Assembly: GCA_001769215.1 (NCBI GenBank)
Contig: MEOL01000033.1
Span: 124,001-188,000, forward strand
Length of the DNA stretch: 64,000 bases
Direction of reading: 5' to 3'
Source: Bacteroidetes bacterium GWF2_41_31
Lineage (GTDB): Bacteria; Bacteroidota; Bacteroidia; Bacteroidales; F082
How positions within the stretch are numbered: the first letter of the stretch is position 1; each line of letters opens with the position of its first letter. The notes under the pieces are model-generated. The model had not been told where the DNA came from and did no database searches. It saw nothing but the letters and a program-made list of their open reading frames with translations. The position numbers were made by a program, and so were the translations under genes. Shown here piece by piece: positions 44,826-55,862 of the stretch.

Positions 44826-47800
44826 ATGATAAAGACAACTAACTTTAATACCGAGGCATCCATTTTTCGCCAAAAGGCTGAAAACCTTTTGAAAACCAGG
44901 AAAATAAAACTGCCAAAGAAAATTTCTGATTCCGAGACCCAAGGCCTTTTTCGCGAATTGAAATTAAAGCAATTGGAACTCGAACTGATGCATGAGGAGC
45001 TTAAACACACCGAAACCACCCTGCAAACAAATCAGAAAATCCTACAGGAAAAAGAAGACGATCTTACATTACTCGCCAATACCTCAATTACCTTGTTGGA
45101 TTTTAACTCCATTGACGAGATTTATCATTTCCTGGGCTCTCAATTATTAAAGCTGTCCGGTGCCGATTACCTGTTGATTTCTGAATACAACGAAAAAAGC
45201 GGATCGACTTCACCAAAACAATGGTACGGCCTCAGTTCATCTATCGGGAAAATAGTGTCACTCCTGGGAAAGGATATCAGTCAAATTCAAATCCCGGTTC
45301 AGGATATTATAGTGCAGATGGATTTAGAATTAAGACAAAAAATCTATCATTTGGCGGGGGGATTGTACGAATTAACCATTCAAAAAGTACCAAAAACAAT
45401 TTGCCGGTCCATTGAAAAATTCCTGGGCATCCACGAGATATATTCAATAGGGTTCATTTGGGAAGGTTATTATTATGGAGGTGCCAGTTTTGGTTATAAA
45501 AGGGGAAATCAGATTAAAAAAACCGATTTGATTGAAGCAATTGCTAACCAGGCATCACTTTCGTTAAGAAGAAGGTACACCGAAAAATCGCTGATGGAAA
45601 GTGAAAAAAAATACCGGGGCATTTTTAAAAATATCCAGGATGTTTATTATGAAACCGATGTAGATGGAAGTATTCTGGAAGTGAGCCCTTCAATAGAACG
45701 CTTGAGCATTGGACAGTATACCAGGGAAGATTTAATAGGCAAGCCCATTTATGATTATTACAAAGATCGGGATGCCAGGTCCAAACTGATCCATGAATTA
45801 AAAAAAAGTCAGTGTGTTGTTGATTATGAAATTGAGTTGATTAACAAAGACGGTTCGTTGGTAAACTGCTCCATTTCAGCCGAGTTGATATTGGAGGCGG
45901 GTGGTAAACCTAAAAAAATCATTGGGACCTTCCATGACATCACCAAACGTAAACAAGCCGAGATTTCGCACCTTAAATTATCGCGGGCTGTGGAACAAAG
46001 CCCTGTTTCCATCATTATAACAGATGATAAAGGTATCATAGAATACGCCAACCAAAAAGTAGAAGAATTAACGGGCTATCAACTTGAAGAATTGATTGGT
46101 AAAAATCTGAGTATCTTTAGCTCAGGAGAAAAATCATCGTACGAATTTGAGCAACCCTGGAAGACCATTGAATCAGGCGCTGAATGGCGGGGTGAATTAC
46201 ATAACCGCAAAAAAAATGGAGAATTGTTCTGGGAACAAGCCTTCATCTCCCCCATCGTTAACGAAAATGGCGTGACTACACATTTCCTTGCCGTTAAAGA
46301 AGATATCACCGAGCGGAAAAGAACCCAGCAAATCCAACAGGTGATCTACCAAATATCAAATGCTGTAGTCATTTCTGAGAACCTTGAAGGGTTGATTAAA
46401 TTGATTCAAGAGGAGCTGAGTACCATCATCGACACTACGAACTTTTACCTGGCCTTATACGAACCTGATACCGATACCATTTCGTTGCCCTTTATAGCAG
46501 ATGAATATGATCATTTCAAATCACATCCTGCGAAAAACACCATCACCAATTACGTGATTAAAACGAAAAAATCGCTGTTGGCCAATTTAGATAAGATCCG
46601 CGAATTGGAAAGTTCGGGTGATATTGGACACTATGGAACTGATTCGCTGATTTGGCTGGGCGTACCGCTTGAAGTCGGAAATGAAGTAATTGGGGTGCTC
46701 GCGGTTCAGAGTTACACCAATCAAAATGCGTTTACTGAAGCGGATCAGAAAATGCTCGAATTTATTTCCGGACAGGTGAGTATGGCCATTCGTCGGAAAA
46801 AAATTGAGGAAGATTTGAAATTGGCCTTGACAAAAGCGGAGGAATCTGATCGTTTAAAATCTGCCTTTTTAGCCAATATCAGCCATGAAATCAGAACTCC
46901 TATGAACGGTATTCTGGGTTTTTCCACTTTGCTACGGGAGTCAGGACTCACCGGCGATCTACAACAGGAATATATCAGCATCATCGAAAAAAGTGGTGAA
47001 CGTATGCTCAATACCATCAACGACCTGATGGACATCTCGAAAATTGAAGCCGGACAAATGGATATGCTTGTTTCTGAAGTAAACATGAACGATCGAATCA
47101 ATAATATGCATCATTTTTTTAAACCGAGGTGCGATGAAAAGGGGATTCAATTCTTAGTCAGAAATAATTTATCGCCCGACCAATTCAAAATCAATTCGGA
47201 CCGAAAAAAAATTGATGCCATTTTGTCGAACCTGATCCTCAATGCCATCAAGTTTACACACCATGGGAGCATTGAGTTGGGCTGTAGCCTTGAAAGCACT
47301 GTATATACGATTCATGAATCGTATATACATTCAACTCATGAATCGTATGTACAGTGCTATGTAAAGGACACAGGCATTGGCATACCCCTCGATCGCCAAC
47401 ACGCCATTTTTGATCGTTTTGTTCATGCGGATATAGAAGACAGAGCAGTATACGAAGGAACGGGATTGGGGCTTTCGCTTTCAAAAGCATACGTTGAAAT
47501 GCTGGGCGGCACCATTTGGGTGGAAAGCACTCCCGGTGTAGGATCCACTTTCTTTTTTACTATACCCGGCAGTGTTGAGGCAACAACAGCAAAAAATACA
47601 GAAGAAGTAAAGGTGTCTGACATAAGTACCGAACCGTTTAAGAAACTCAATATTTTGATTGCCGAAGATGATCGAAATTCAGAACTGTTCCTGACCATCG
47701 CACTTGAAATGTGGACTAAGCAGTTGTTTATTGCCAGAACCGGGTTGGATGCCTTGAAACTCGTCCGTAATCACCCCGACATCGACTTGATCCTGATGGA

Positions 47801-48020
47801 TATCAGGATGCCCGACATAGACGGCTATGAAGCCACTAAACGCATCAGGGAATTCAACTCCGGAGTGGTTATTATTGCACAAACTGCGCATGGACTGTCC
47901 GGTGACCGGGAAAAAGCGATAGAGGCCGGCTGCAATGATTATATTTCCAAACCCATAAATCGAATCAGATTGTTGGAGGTGATCAACAGACATTTACGTG
48001 GTAAAATGACTAATTTTTAA
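44826..48020 (+). CDS. Hybrid histidine kinase (GAF-PAS-PAS-GAF-HisKA-HATPase-REC)
   Basis: 1064 residues, cytoplasmic. N-terminal coiled coil about 1-75 with [19 protein letters not shown], akin to that of the truncated kinase; GAF-like about 80-255, PAS about 258-375 and 380-500, GAF about 510-665, HisKA with His687 ([11 protein letters not shown]), HATPase about 790-910, receiver about 941-1058 ([15 protein letters not shown]). Its HATPase has the longest palindrome insert of the cluster (47295-47358), coding for HESY-type repeats before DTGIG. The stop is 16 bases before the next start, so the two are one transcript. Confidence 0.93.
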   Translation: MIKTTNFNTEASIFRQKAENLLKTRKIKLPKKISDSETQGLFRELKLKQLELELMHEELKHTETTLQTNQKILQEKEDDLTLLANTSITLLDFNSIDEIYHFLGSQLLKLSGADYLLISEYNEKSGSTSPKQWYGLSSSIGKIVSLLGKDISQIQIPVQDIIVQMDLELRQKIYHLAGGLYELTIQKVPKTICRSIEKFLGIHEIYSIGFIWEGYYYGGASFGYKRGNQIKKTDLIEAIANQASLSLRRRYTEKSLMESEKKYRGIFKNIQDVYYETDVDGSILEVSPSIERLSIGQYTREDLIGKPIYDYYKDRDARSKLIHELKKSQCVVDYEIELINKDGSLVNCSISAELILEAGGKPKKIIGTFHDITKRKQAEISHLKLSRAVEQSPVSIIITDDKGIIEYANQKVEELTGYQLEELIGKNLSIFSSGEKSSYEFEQPWKTIESGAEWRGELHNRKKNGELFWEQAFISPIVNENGVTTHFLAVKEDITERKRTQQIQQVIYQISNAVVISENLEGLIKLIQEELSTIIDTTNFYLALYEPDTDTISLPFIADEYDHFKSHPAKNTITNYVIKTKKSLLANLDKIRELESSGDIGHYGTDSLIWLGVPLEVGNEVIGVLAVQSYTNQNAFTEADQKMLEFISGQVSMAIRRKKIEEDLKLALTKAEESDRLKSAFLANISHEIRTPMNGILGFSTLLRESGLTGDLQQEYISIIEKSGERMLNTINDLMDISKIEAGQMDMLVSEVNMNDRINNMHHFFKPRCDEKGIQFLVRNNLSPDQFKINSDRKKIDAILSNLILNAIKFTHHGSIELGCSLESTVYTIHESYIHSTHESYVQCYVKDTGIGIPLDRQHAIFDRFVHADIEDRAVYEGTGLGLSLSKAYVEMLGGTIWVESTPGVGSTFFFTIPGSVEATTAKNTEEVKVSDISTEPFKKLNILIAEDDRNSELFLTIALEMWTKQLFIARTGLDALKLVRNHPDIDLILMDIRMPDIDGYEATKRIREFNSGVVIIAQTAHGLSGDREKAIEAGCNDYISKPINRIRLLEVINRHLRGKMTNF
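47295..47358. repeat. In-frame composite palindrome, copy 2
   Basis: Inner perfect palindrome of 30 bases (47300-47329) with the same GATTCATGAATC centre but different arms (TGTATATAC / GTATATACA). An outer pair, 47295-47317 with 47336-47358, matches in 22 of 23 positions and includes a third half-unit CATGAATCGTATGTAC. All of it is in-frame coding sequence of the kinase. Confidence 0.9.
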
Positions 48021-48036
48021 TTTGGACTTATCAACC

Positions 48037-50187
48037 ATGAAGATAAAATTTGGAATTTACCATCGGATCATAATGGTTTTAATCATCACAGGAGTCATCT
48101 TTCTTGGATTGTTTACCGCGCTTTACTTTTATCAACGAATGGAAGAACAATTCATTTTTGACGAAGCCAACAATCAATTTAGTAAGGAGGTAAACAGCAT
48201 CATATCACTTTATAGAAGGCAAACAAATCAAATTCTTGTCGATTATCGTGAATGGGAGGCCCTTGCCGAATATATTGACGAGTATGAAAAGTATTGGTTC
48301 GATGAAAACATCTCATCCATCTTGTACAGCTTTAATCTTGATTATGTAGGCGTATACGATTCCACTCTACAAACTATTCATGAAGCCTCGTTAGACGATA
48401 TTTTTTCGCGCGGGTTTATAGCGAAAGAGGCGCTATTAAAACTCAAAGAAAACCAGTTTATTAATTATTATCAGGTTACAAATGATGGGATAATTGAAAT
48501 ATGTGGAACCAAAATTCAAATATCAAATCATCTGACACCTTCAAAAAACCTGACAAGAGGATATTTTTTTGTGGCCAGAAGTTTTAATAAACCTTTATTG
48601 AATGAATTATCAACTATACTAAAAGCCCGTGTTCAGGTTATAAAACTGACGGATACCATTGCAATAGCCAATACTTATACGGTATATTCGTCCATTAAAC
48701 TCTCCGACTGGTCAGGGCGGCCGGTAGCAAAACTTGTATCTACCAGAGATTATTATGCCCTAAAACTATATGAGTACATGTCATGGCGCATGTTACTGAT
48801 CTTGTGGTCGTTATCAGTAACAATCCTGGTAATTATTCATTTTTCGTTAAATAAATGGATAATCCGACCCATGAAATTGGTTTCAAATATTCTTGAAACT
48901 GATGATTTGCTGCTTATACGTAAACTTAAACAAGAACCGGGAGAGTTTGAACATTTAGGAAAGCTCTTCGAAAAAAATATTACTCAAAAGAACGAACTCC
49001 GGATAGCCAAAGAAAAAGCGGAAAAAAGTGACCTCCAGAAATCCGCTTTTCTGGCCAATATGAGCCACGAAATACGAACCCCCATGAACGGTATCCTGGG
49101 TTTTACAGAGCTTCTTAAGGAATCAGATTTACAAGGAAAGGACCAGAAAAAATATGTTGAAATCATCGAAAAAAGCGGTGTCAGGATGCTTAATGTGATT
49201 AATGACATTATTAGCATTTCCAAAGTGGAATCGAACCAAATGGAGGTTTCCTTATCAGAAACAAATATAAATGAACAGGTTGATTATATTTACAACTTCT
49301 TTAATCCTGAAGTAGAGAAAAAAGGAGTAATTCTTATCTTACGAAAAGGACTTTCGTCAGATCAATCGGTTATTAAAACTGATGCAGAGAAATTGTACGC
49401 CATACTGACCAACCTGGTTAAAAATGCCATCAAATTTACCAATGACGGCACCATCGAATTTGGTTATAAACTGGTACCGATGATTCATGAATCATCAATA
49501 CAATTTTATGTGAAAGACACGGGCTCGGGAATTCAACCGCAACAACAACAAATTATTTTTGACAGGTTCAGGCAGGGAAGTGATATCCATAGCCCGGTTC
49601 GCGAAGGAGCAGGATTGGGATTGTCTATTTCGAAAGCCTATGTGGAAATGCTTGGAGGTAAAATATGGGTAGAGAGTGACTCCGATGGCAACCAGTCGGA
49701 GGAAGGAAGAGGCTCCTCCTTCTTTTTTACTATTCCGTACAAGACGACTTATAAAGAACAAATCAGGATCGATAATACAGGCTCCGGGGACAAATCAAAC
49801 GACCTGGCACAATCAATTGTTAAGCAACTGAAATTTCTAATCATCGAAGACGACCCAACATCAACCATGTTCGTATCCATTATCCTTAAAGAGTTCAGCA
49901 GGGAAATTTTAACGGCTGTAAATGGTTTGGATGGCCTTAACATCTGTCGGAAAAATCCCGATATTGATTTAATTCTGATGGATATTAAAATGCCACAAAT
50001 GAATGGGTATGAAGCCACCAAACAAATTCGTACGTTTAACAAAGAGGTCATTATTATTGCGCAAACTGCATATGGCCTGGCCGGTGATCGGGAAAAAGCG
50101 ATAGAAGCCGGGTGCAATGATTATATTTCCAAACCCATTAATCGAATCGAATTAATGGAGATGATCGATAAATATTTTAACAAATGA
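48037..50187 (+). CDS. Membrane hybrid histidine kinase (sensor-HisKA-HATPase-REC)
   Basis: 716 residues from the ATG at 48037; a TTG at 48022 would add five residues. Membrane helix about 9-31, a periplasmic sensor about 32-245 with [18 protein letters not shown] and a following Trp/Asn region like CHASE4 domains, membrane helix about 247-268. HisKA His344 ([11 protein letters not shown]), HATPase about 445-580, receiver about 597-714 ([15 protein letters not shown]). The HATPase has palindrome copy 3 (49474-49501). It follows the 1064-aa kinase closely. Confidence 0.92.
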   Translation: MKIKFGIYHRIIMVLIITGVIFLGLFTALYFYQRMEEQFIFDEANNQFSKEVNSIISLYRRQTNQILVDYREWEALAEYIDEYEKYWFDENISSILYSFNLDYVGVYDSTLQTIHEASLDDIFSRGFIAKEALLKLKENQFINYYQVTNDGIIEICGTKIQISNHLTPSKNLTRGYFFVARSFNKPLLNELSTILKARVQVIKLTDTIAIANTYTVYSSIKLSDWSGRPVAKLVSTRDYYALKLYEYMSWRMLLILWSLSVTILVIIHFSLNKWIIRPMKLVSNILETDDLLLIRKLKQEPGEFEHLGKLFEKNITQKNELRIAKEKAEKSDLQKSAFLANMSHEIRTPMNGILGFTELLKESDLQGKDQKKYVEIIEKSGVRMLNVINDIISISKVESNQMEVSLSETNINEQVDYIYNFFNPEVEKKGVILILRKGLSSDQSVIKTDAEKLYAILTNLVKNAIKFTNDGTIEFGYKLVPMIHESSIQFYVKDTGSGIQPQQQQIIFDRFRQGSDIHSPVREGAGLGLSISKAYVEMLGGKIWVESDSDGNQSEEGRGSSFFFTIPYKTTYKEQIRIDNTGSGDKSNDLAQSIVKQLKFLIIEDDPTSTMFVSIILKEFSREILTAVNGLDGLNICRKNPDIDLILMDIKMPQMNGYEATKQIRTFNKEVIIIAQTAYGLAGDREKAIEAGCNDYISKPINRIELMEMIDKYFNK
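49474..49501. repeat. In-frame near-palindrome, copy 3
   Basis: 18 bases perfect around the centre (49479-49496), extended to 28 bases with two mismatched pairs. It codes PMIHESSI immediately before FYVKDTG. The decay of the outer arm fits an older, drifting copy. Confidence 0.88.
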
Positions 50188-50283
50188 AATGATGAAAATA
50201 ATGATGCCTTCTGATGATAACATCGTTCAGCCTTGTATTCAATTTTTTTCTGTTTTTTTGAACTACCAGGCAATATAATCACA

Positions 50284-51111
50284 ATGAAGAATACCCATTT
50301 GAAAATATTGGATTTCCTGAAAAGTGAAAGAAACTTTGATTATTCGGGCTATCATTTCGCCATGCTGGAACGCAGAATCCAGAACCGGATAATACATTTA
50401 GGATCAATAACGCCTGAAGCCTATTTTGAGTATCTGCAAAACAACCCGGAAGAGTCTACCCGTTTGATTGAAAATTTCATGATCAATGTGAGTCACTTTT
50501 TCAGGGATCCCCTGAGTTTCGAGTTGCTTGCCAAAGTTGCAATTCCTGCCATAATTGCTTCAAAACAACGATCGGATGAACATTCGATCAGGATATGGTC
50601 GGCCGGGTGCGCCCGTGGGGAAGAAGCCTATTCGGTGGCCATGCTTTTTAACGAATATTTTGCCAGGGAAATGGAGCAACTTAACCTCGATTTTTTTGCT
50701 ACCGATTTCGATTCACAGGCCATCGAAAAAGCCAAACAAGGCATCTACACATCCACGAGCATGAAAGAGGTGAAACATGGGTTGTTGAAAAAATACTTCA
50801 CCGAAGGCGATGAAACGTACACCATTATCCCTGAATTAAAAATGAAGATACAATTTTCGATATACGATTTGCTCTACAAAAATAGTTACGCTCCGAGCGA
50901 GAGTATTTTTGGCGATTTCGACCTCGTCTTATGCCGCAATGTATTGATCTATTTCAATCAGGAATTTCAAAAACTGATTTTAAACAAACTGATTAAATCG
51001 CTTGCACCCAAAGGGGTACTCATGCTTGGTGAAAGCGAGGTTCTTGGGGATTCCTTTAAGGAAAAGCTTCGCCAGATTTCAAAATACGCTAAAATATTCG
51101 AGAAGAAATAA
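50284..51111 (+). CDS. CheR-type protein-glutamate methyltransferase
   Basis: 275 residues from the ATG at 50284; an upstream in-frame ATG at 50233 would add 17 hydrophobic residues and is less likely. N-terminal helical domain (YHFAMLERRIQNRI, about 15-75) then the SAM-binding fold: IRIWSAGCARGEEAYSVAML (motif I), FFATDFDSQAIEKAKQGIY (motif II), FDLVLCRNVLIYFN (motif III). CheR methylates receptor glutamates in chemotaxis. No MCP, CheA or CheB is here. It lies 8 bases before the HAMP-containing hybrid kinase, which suggests it modifies that kinase or a partner. Confidence 0.93.
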   Translation: MKNTHLKILDFLKSERNFDYSGYHFAMLERRIQNRIIHLGSITPEAYFEYLQNNPEESTRLIENFMINVSHFFRDPLSFELLAKVAIPAIIASKQRSDEHSIRIWSAGCARGEEAYSVAMLFNEYFAREMEQLNLDFFATDFDSQAIEKAKQGIYTSTSMKEVKHGLLKKYFTEGDETYTIIPELKMKIQFSIYDLLYKNSYAPSESIFGDFDLVLCRNVLIYFNQEFQKLILNKLIKSLAPKGVLMLGESEVLGDSFKEKLRQISKYAKIFEKK

Positions 51112-51119
51112 TTTACTAC

Positions 51120-54100
51120 ATGATAGATATGAAAAAATTTGAATTCGACAGCATCCGGACAAACCTTACCTTCTGGTTTTTGACTTTGGCATTATCCCCT
51201 TTGTTGATTGGCATGGTTTTTACCTATTGGGAGAGTTCTAGGGCTTTTCAGGAAAAGACATTTGAAAAATTAACGGCTATCCGCGACCTGAAAGTTGGAC
51301 AGGTTGAAACCTGGATCGCTGAGAGAAAGTCCGATTTCAGTACATTCGCTCATAATACGGAAAAAACACTTTTAAATGATGCATTAAATAGCAATGATTC
51401 TAACAGTTCAGAAAACAAGAGTAAAAAGCAAATCAGGGATCGATTGCTCAATTATCAAAAAAACTATTTAGTTTATCAGGAGATTTTCATTGTCAATTCC
51501 AAAACAGGGCTTGTCGAAATTTCGACCAACTCCTCGAACGAGGGTCAATATAAAAAAAACGAAACTGCCTACACGGGAGCCATTATGGCAGACAAAATAT
51601 TTATTGGCGATGTTTACTATTCTGCCTTAATCGGTAAGCATTTATTGTCATTCTCGGTACCTTTGAATGATTCATGGGACGAAAACCAAAAAACCATCGG
51701 GGTGCTGGTAGCCAATGTCGATTTAACGAATTCTCTCTCGCCCATGTTGCTTAACCGAATAGGTTTGGGCGAAACCGGAGAAACACTGATTGTTGATAAA
51801 AATGTAATGGCTATCAATGATTTGCGGTGGTACGATCATGCCCCCTTGCAATTAAAAATCAATGCAGAACCAGCCGTAAGGGCTGCTCAGGGCAAAACAG
51901 GGATTTTTATCAGTAACGATTACAGAGGGAAAAAAGTAATTGCCGCTTATACTTATATTCCTGAAACAGGCTGGGGTTTTGTTTGTAAACAGGACTGGAG
52001 TGAATTAAGCGAAGCGACTGTGTCTATGGGTCAATTTTTAATTACACTGCTGATTATTTCGGGTTTGCTTATCATTGTGATCGTTTATTTTGTCAGCAAG
52101 ACCATCTCATCACCAATCATCGCCCTTAATGCCGATAGCAAAAAAATTGCCGCAGGCGATTATACAATAAGGAATGCAGTTAAATTAAAGAATGAACTGG
52201 GTAAATTGGGTGAGTCAATTAACACGATGGTCCAGGGCATCGAATCGAAGGCCATGATACAAAAAGGGGTCACGGCCATTTCGAAAGCCGTTATTGGTCA
52301 CGCGAGCCGCATGCGATATTCTAATAATCTTCTCTCTTACCTGTCAAAGGTAACCGATGCCCAAATGGCTGTTCTTTATTCATTAAATGAGCAGGAGTTA
52401 CTATTCGAACATTTTGATTCCATTGGAGCAAATAAAAACCTGATGCTGCCATTCATGTCCGGGAAACCGGAAGGCGAACTTGGAAATGCTGTGGAATCAA
52501 AGAAAATTCAACATCTTCAGGAACTATCAGATGATACCAAATTTACCTATCGGACGAGTGCCGGCGAAATTATTCCAAAAGAAATTATTACCATCCCCGT
52601 TTTGAATAACGACTCCGAGGTAGTTGCCCTTATTTCCCTGGCTAAAATCAACGGTTTTAGCCACGAGGCTACTGAAACAATTCAACTCTCATGGAATACA
52701 ATTAATAGCTCCTATTCAAATTTACTGGCCGGCGAACAGACTGCCGTTCTGGCCGAAAACCTGATGTTGAGCAACCAAAAACTGGAAGCGCAATCAGAAG
52801 AATTGCAGCAACAGGCTGAAGAACTGCAACAACAAACCGACGAACTTCAAAAAGGAAGCGATGAATTGCTTTTACAGAATCAGGAACTGGAGATGCAACG
52901 AAAACAGGTGGAAGAAGCCACACGCATGAAAAGTGAATTTCTTTCGAATATGAGTCATGAGTTGCGTACACCATTGAATTCAATCAACGCACTATCGAGG
53001 GTACTGATCAATCAGGCAAACAGCAGACTAACTGCCGATGAAAATGAATACCTCGAAGTGGTGGAACGAAATGGCAAACGGTTGTTGTCACTCATTAATG
53101 ATATCCTGGACCTGTCGAAAATTGAGGCCGGGAAAATGGAACTTCAGCCAAATAACATTTCCCTCCTCAGAATAATGACCGAGGTAGCCGAAAATATACG
53201 TCCGTTGGCCAAACACAAAAACATTTCACTCGATTTAAGCATGCCAAATGAGGAAATTGAATTGGAAACCGATGAAAACCGGTTAAACCAGATCCTGACA
53301 AATATCATTGGCAACGCGGTAAAATTCACCGATAAAGGAGGAGTTCGGATTTCAGTTCACTCCGATCCAACCGTAGCCTATATTCAGGTTAAAGACACTG
53401 GAATTGGCATTTCTAAAGAGATGCTTCCCGAAATTTTTAAGGAATTCAGACAAGTGGATGGTTCCACTTCTCGGTCGTATGAAGGAACAGGTTTGGGATT
53501 GGCCATCGTTAAAAATCTGGTTAAGGCTTTGCACGGCGAAATTACTGTAACAAGCACACCGGGTGAAGGATCGGTTTTTACCGTTTCACTGCCGCTGAAT
53601 TGGAAAGGAAACCCGGAACAGGGTGATTTGCAGTGGATGCACCTGGACATTCCATCTGAAACCAGAAAAACGATCCTCGTTGTAGACGATGATCCGAGCA
53701 TTATCCGCCAGATTTCTGACAGCCTTAAAGAGTCAGGTTATCATATTATAGCGACAACCTCAGGAACAGAAGCCCTACGGCTGGCTCAAAAGTACAAACC
53801 GATCGCTATAACACTCGACATCGTCATGCCTGATTTGGATGGATGGGAAGTATTGCAACAACTAAAAACAAATCCTGAAACCACCAATATCCCGGTAATT
53901 ATCATTTCAATTTCCGACGAAAAGCAAACTGGTATTGCTCTGGGGGCAGTGGGCTATATCACCAAACCAGTTAACCGTCAGTTACTTTTGCGCGAAATCA
54001 AAAAATGGACCACTGCCCCATCCTCCGTTATGATTGTAGATGACAACCCCACCGACCGGGAACAAATTGCTGGTTTACTCCGACTTGAACAAATTGATGT

Positions 54101-55259
54101 TTTTCAGGCTGAGAGCGGGGCACAATGTTTGGAAATGTTACAATATCATAGACCTGATCTTCTGGTGCTCGATTTGATGATGCCCGAAATGGATGGATTT
54201 CAAGTGTTGAATGAAATAAGGACAAGACCTGAAACATGTGATTTACCTATTATTGTGGTAACGGCAAAGGACCTAACAGAACGGGATAAAAAGTTGCTTT
54301 CAGGAAAAGTGTCTTCAGTACTTACAAAGAGTACGGTGGCACTTCCGCAAATATATGACGAAATAAAACGAATAGTGGAACGGATAAAAGGTGAAAGGTC
54401 CGATAACCAGGATATTCGACCAAAGAAGCAAACAAGACATATTTTAATGATTGAAGATAATGAAATCTCGGTCATCCAGGTTCAAAAAATTCTTGAAAAG
54501 GAGGGTTTTGCTGTTGATGTAGCCAAGGATGGCAAACAAGCGCTTGAATTTGTTAAACATTCCGTTCCTGACGGAATAATCCTTGATTTGATGATGCCCG
54601 AAATGGATGGTTTCGAGGTACTTGAAAAGATCCGGGGGAGGCAAGAAACCCGAATGATCCCGATACTCATTCTCACAGCCAAAAACCTCACTAAATCAGA
54701 TTTATCGCGGCTTTCAGCGAACAACATTCAGCAGTTGGTTCAAAAAGGCGATGTCAATGGCAGGGAATTGCTGGGTAAAGTTAAGCAGATGATGGGTATT
54801 GAAACCGATCAGACCCGGATAGTAGATCATCACAAGGAAGTTGATGTGCGACCCATCATGATTTCTGGTAAAGAGACCGGTAAAGCAAGTATCGGCAGGA
54901 AGAAAATCCTGGTGGTTGAGGACAACGCGGACAATAGACTGACTACAAGGGCAATACTTGGAGAGCAATATGATCTGGTAGATGCCATCGATGGAGAAGA
55001 CGGGTTGGAAAAAGCCAGATTAGAAATCCCTGATTTGATCCTGCTTGATTTTTATTTGCCAAAAATGAATGGTTTTAAAGTGATTAAATTATTGAAAGAA
55101 AACGAGAACACCAAATATATTCCTGTTATCGCGGTAACCGCCAGGGCTATGAAAAATGATCGGGAAGAAATTCTTGAAGCAGGATGCGATGGATATGTTT
55201 CCAAACCTATTGACGCTGATCTGCTGTTGGAGGAAATTGGGAAGTTGTTGGGTAGTTGA
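51120..55259 (+). CDS. Membrane hybrid histidine kinase with four receivers (dCACHE-HAMP-GAF-HisKA-HATPase-4xREC)
   Basis: 1379 residues. Membrane helix about 14-34, dCACHE-like periplasmic sensor about 40-295, helix about 303-326, HAMP about 327-380, GAF about 385-540, Glu/Gln-rich coiled coil about 545-605 (EELQQQAEELQQQTDELQK), HisKA His613 (MSHELRTPLNS), HATPase about 715-830. Four receivers start near 848, 968, 1106 and 1260, each with an acidic pair and a phosphoacceptor Asp (DIVMPDLDG, DLMMPEMDG twice, DFYLPKMNG). No palindrome insert. The stop TGA lies in the first octamer of the hairpin repeat, so the last two residues may come from that element. CheR precedes it by 8 bases. Confidence 0.92.
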   Translation: MIDMKKFEFDSIRTNLTFWFLTLALSPLLIGMVFTYWESSRAFQEKTFEKLTAIRDLKVGQVETWIAERKSDFSTFAHNTEKTLLNDALNSNDSNSSENKSKKQIRDRLLNYQKNYLVYQEIFIVNSKTGLVEISTNSSNEGQYKKNETAYTGAIMADKIFIGDVYYSALIGKHLLSFSVPLNDSWDENQKTIGVLVANVDLTNSLSPMLLNRIGLGETGETLIVDKNVMAINDLRWYDHAPLQLKINAEPAVRAAQGKTGIFISNDYRGKKVIAAYTYIPETGWGFVCKQDWSELSEATVSMGQFLITLLIISGLLIIVIVYFVSKTISSPIIALNADSKKIAAGDYTIRNAVKLKNELGKLGESINTMVQGIESKAMIQKGVTAISKAVIGHASRMRYSNNLLSYLSKVTDAQMAVLYSLNEQELLFEHFDSIGANKNLMLPFMSGKPEGELGNAVESKKIQHLQELSDDTKFTYRTSAGEIIPKEIITIPVLNNDSEVVALISLAKINGFSHEATETIQLSWNTINSSYSNLLAGEQTAVLAENLMLSNQKLEAQSEELQQQAEELQQQTDELQKGSDELLLQNQELEMQRKQVEEATRMKSEFLSNMSHELRTPLNSINALSRVLINQANSRLTADENEYLEVVERNGKRLLSLINDILDLSKIEAGKMELQPNNISLLRIMTEVAENIRPLAKHKNISLDLSMPNEEIELETDENRLNQILTNIIGNAVKFTDKGGVRISVHSDPTVAYIQVKDTGIGISKEMLPEIFKEFRQVDGSTSRSYEGTGLGLAIVKNLVKALHGEITVTSTPGEGSVFTVSLPLNWKGNPEQGDLQWMHLDIPSETRKTILVVDDDPSIIRQISDSLKESGYHIIATTSGTEALRLAQKYKPIAITLDIVMPDLDGWEVLQQLKTNPETTNIPVIIISISDEKQTGIALGAVGYITKPVNRQLLLREIKKWTTAPSSVMIVDDNPTDREQIAGLLRLEQIDVFQAESGAQCLEMLQYHRPDLLVLDLMMPEMDGFQVLNEIRTRPETCDLPIIVVTAKDLTERDKKLLSGKVSSVLTKSTVALPQIYDEIKRIVERIKGERSDNQDIRPKKQTRHILMIEDNEISVIQVQKILEKEGFAVDVAKDGKQALEFVKHSVPDGIILDLMMPEMDGFEVLEKIRGRQETRMIPILILTAKNLTKSDLSRLSANNIQQLVQKGDVNGRELLGKVKQMMGIETDQTRIVDHHKEVDVRPIMISGKETGKASIGRKKILVVEDNADNRLTTRAILGEQYDLVDAIDGEDGLEKARLEIPDLILLDFYLPKMNGFKVIKLLKENENTKYIPVIAVTARAMKNDREEILEAGCDGYVSKPIDADLLLEEIGKLLGS

Positions 55260-55438
55260 GTAGTTAAGTGGTTAAGTGGTTAAGTAGTTGAGTAGTTATG
55301 AAATAAAAATCAGTGTAAATTTTAAGGCAATTAATGAGTCTATTCGAGTCTATTCAAAAAAGTGTGTCAGGAGTTTAATTAAAAAACGATTAATAATGTG
55401 CATCACAATTACCCCACTCAACTACTCAACCACTCAAT
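55252..55438. repeat. Octamer-repeat hairpin element, copy 1
   Basis: Six tandem octamers of the form AGTRGTTR (55252-55299), a ~115-base middle, then the complementary octamers CACTCAACTACTCAACCACTCAA (55413-55436). The first octamers contain the stop codon of the four-receiver kinase. The middle shares two blocks with copy 2 (AAATCAGTGTAAATTTTAAG and ACGATTAATAATGTGCATCA) and has an extra tandem GAGTCTATTC pair. Confidence 0.85.
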
Positions 55439-55481
55439 TTTCTCCCCTCCCCACCCTTCTAATTTTTAGAAACATAAATCC

Positions 55482-55862
55482 ATGAGCGACACGAAATCAA
55501 CTTTTGAAACACTTGAAGTATGGATTCGATCCAGAAAATTAAGAAATCACTTCGCGAAACTTTCCAAAGATTTACCCTCTGATGAAAGATACAGGTTGAA
55601 GGATCAGATGATCAGAGCTTCCCGCTCAGTAACGGCAAATATTGCAGAAGGATATGGACGATACCATTACCAGGAAAATATCCAGTATTGTAGACAAGCC
55701 AGAGGATCACTGTATGAGTTAGTTGATCATTTATCAGTAGCAATTGATGAGGAATTTATCAACAATGATACCTATGAAAGCACTAGATTAGATATCTTTG
55801 AAATTATACAAATGTTAAACGGTTATATAAACTATCTTAAAAGCAGGAAACAGAGTGGTTGA
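55482..55862 (+). CDS. Four-helix-bundle protein (23S rRNA intervening-sequence/S23 family)
   Basis: 126 residues, all helical. Family motifs: FETLEVWIRSRKLRNHF, LKDQMIRASRSVTANIAEGY and QARGSLYELVDHLSVA. Members of this family occur inside 23S rRNA intervening sequences or as stand-alone genes; the Avd protein of diversity-generating retroelements is related. No retroelement is seen here. It sits between two copies of an octamer-repeat hairpin, and its own stop codon is inside the second copy, so it may have moved as a unit with them. Confidence 0.9.
   Translation: MSDTKSTFETLEVWIRSRKLRNHFAKLSKDLPSDERYRLKDQMIRASRSVTANIAEGYGRYHYQENIQYCRQARGSLYELVDHLSVAIDEEFINNDTYESTRLDIFEIIQMLNGYINYLKSRKQSG

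Noticed and set aside
48375-48386. CTATTCATGAAG in the sensor region of the third membrane kinase
   Set aside because: Looks like the palindrome core but is not symmetric beyond a few bases and is in a different domain.
55288-55485. 65-residue frame between the kinase and the four-helix-bundle gene
   Set aside because: It runs through the octamer-repeat hairpin and has no protein-like composition.
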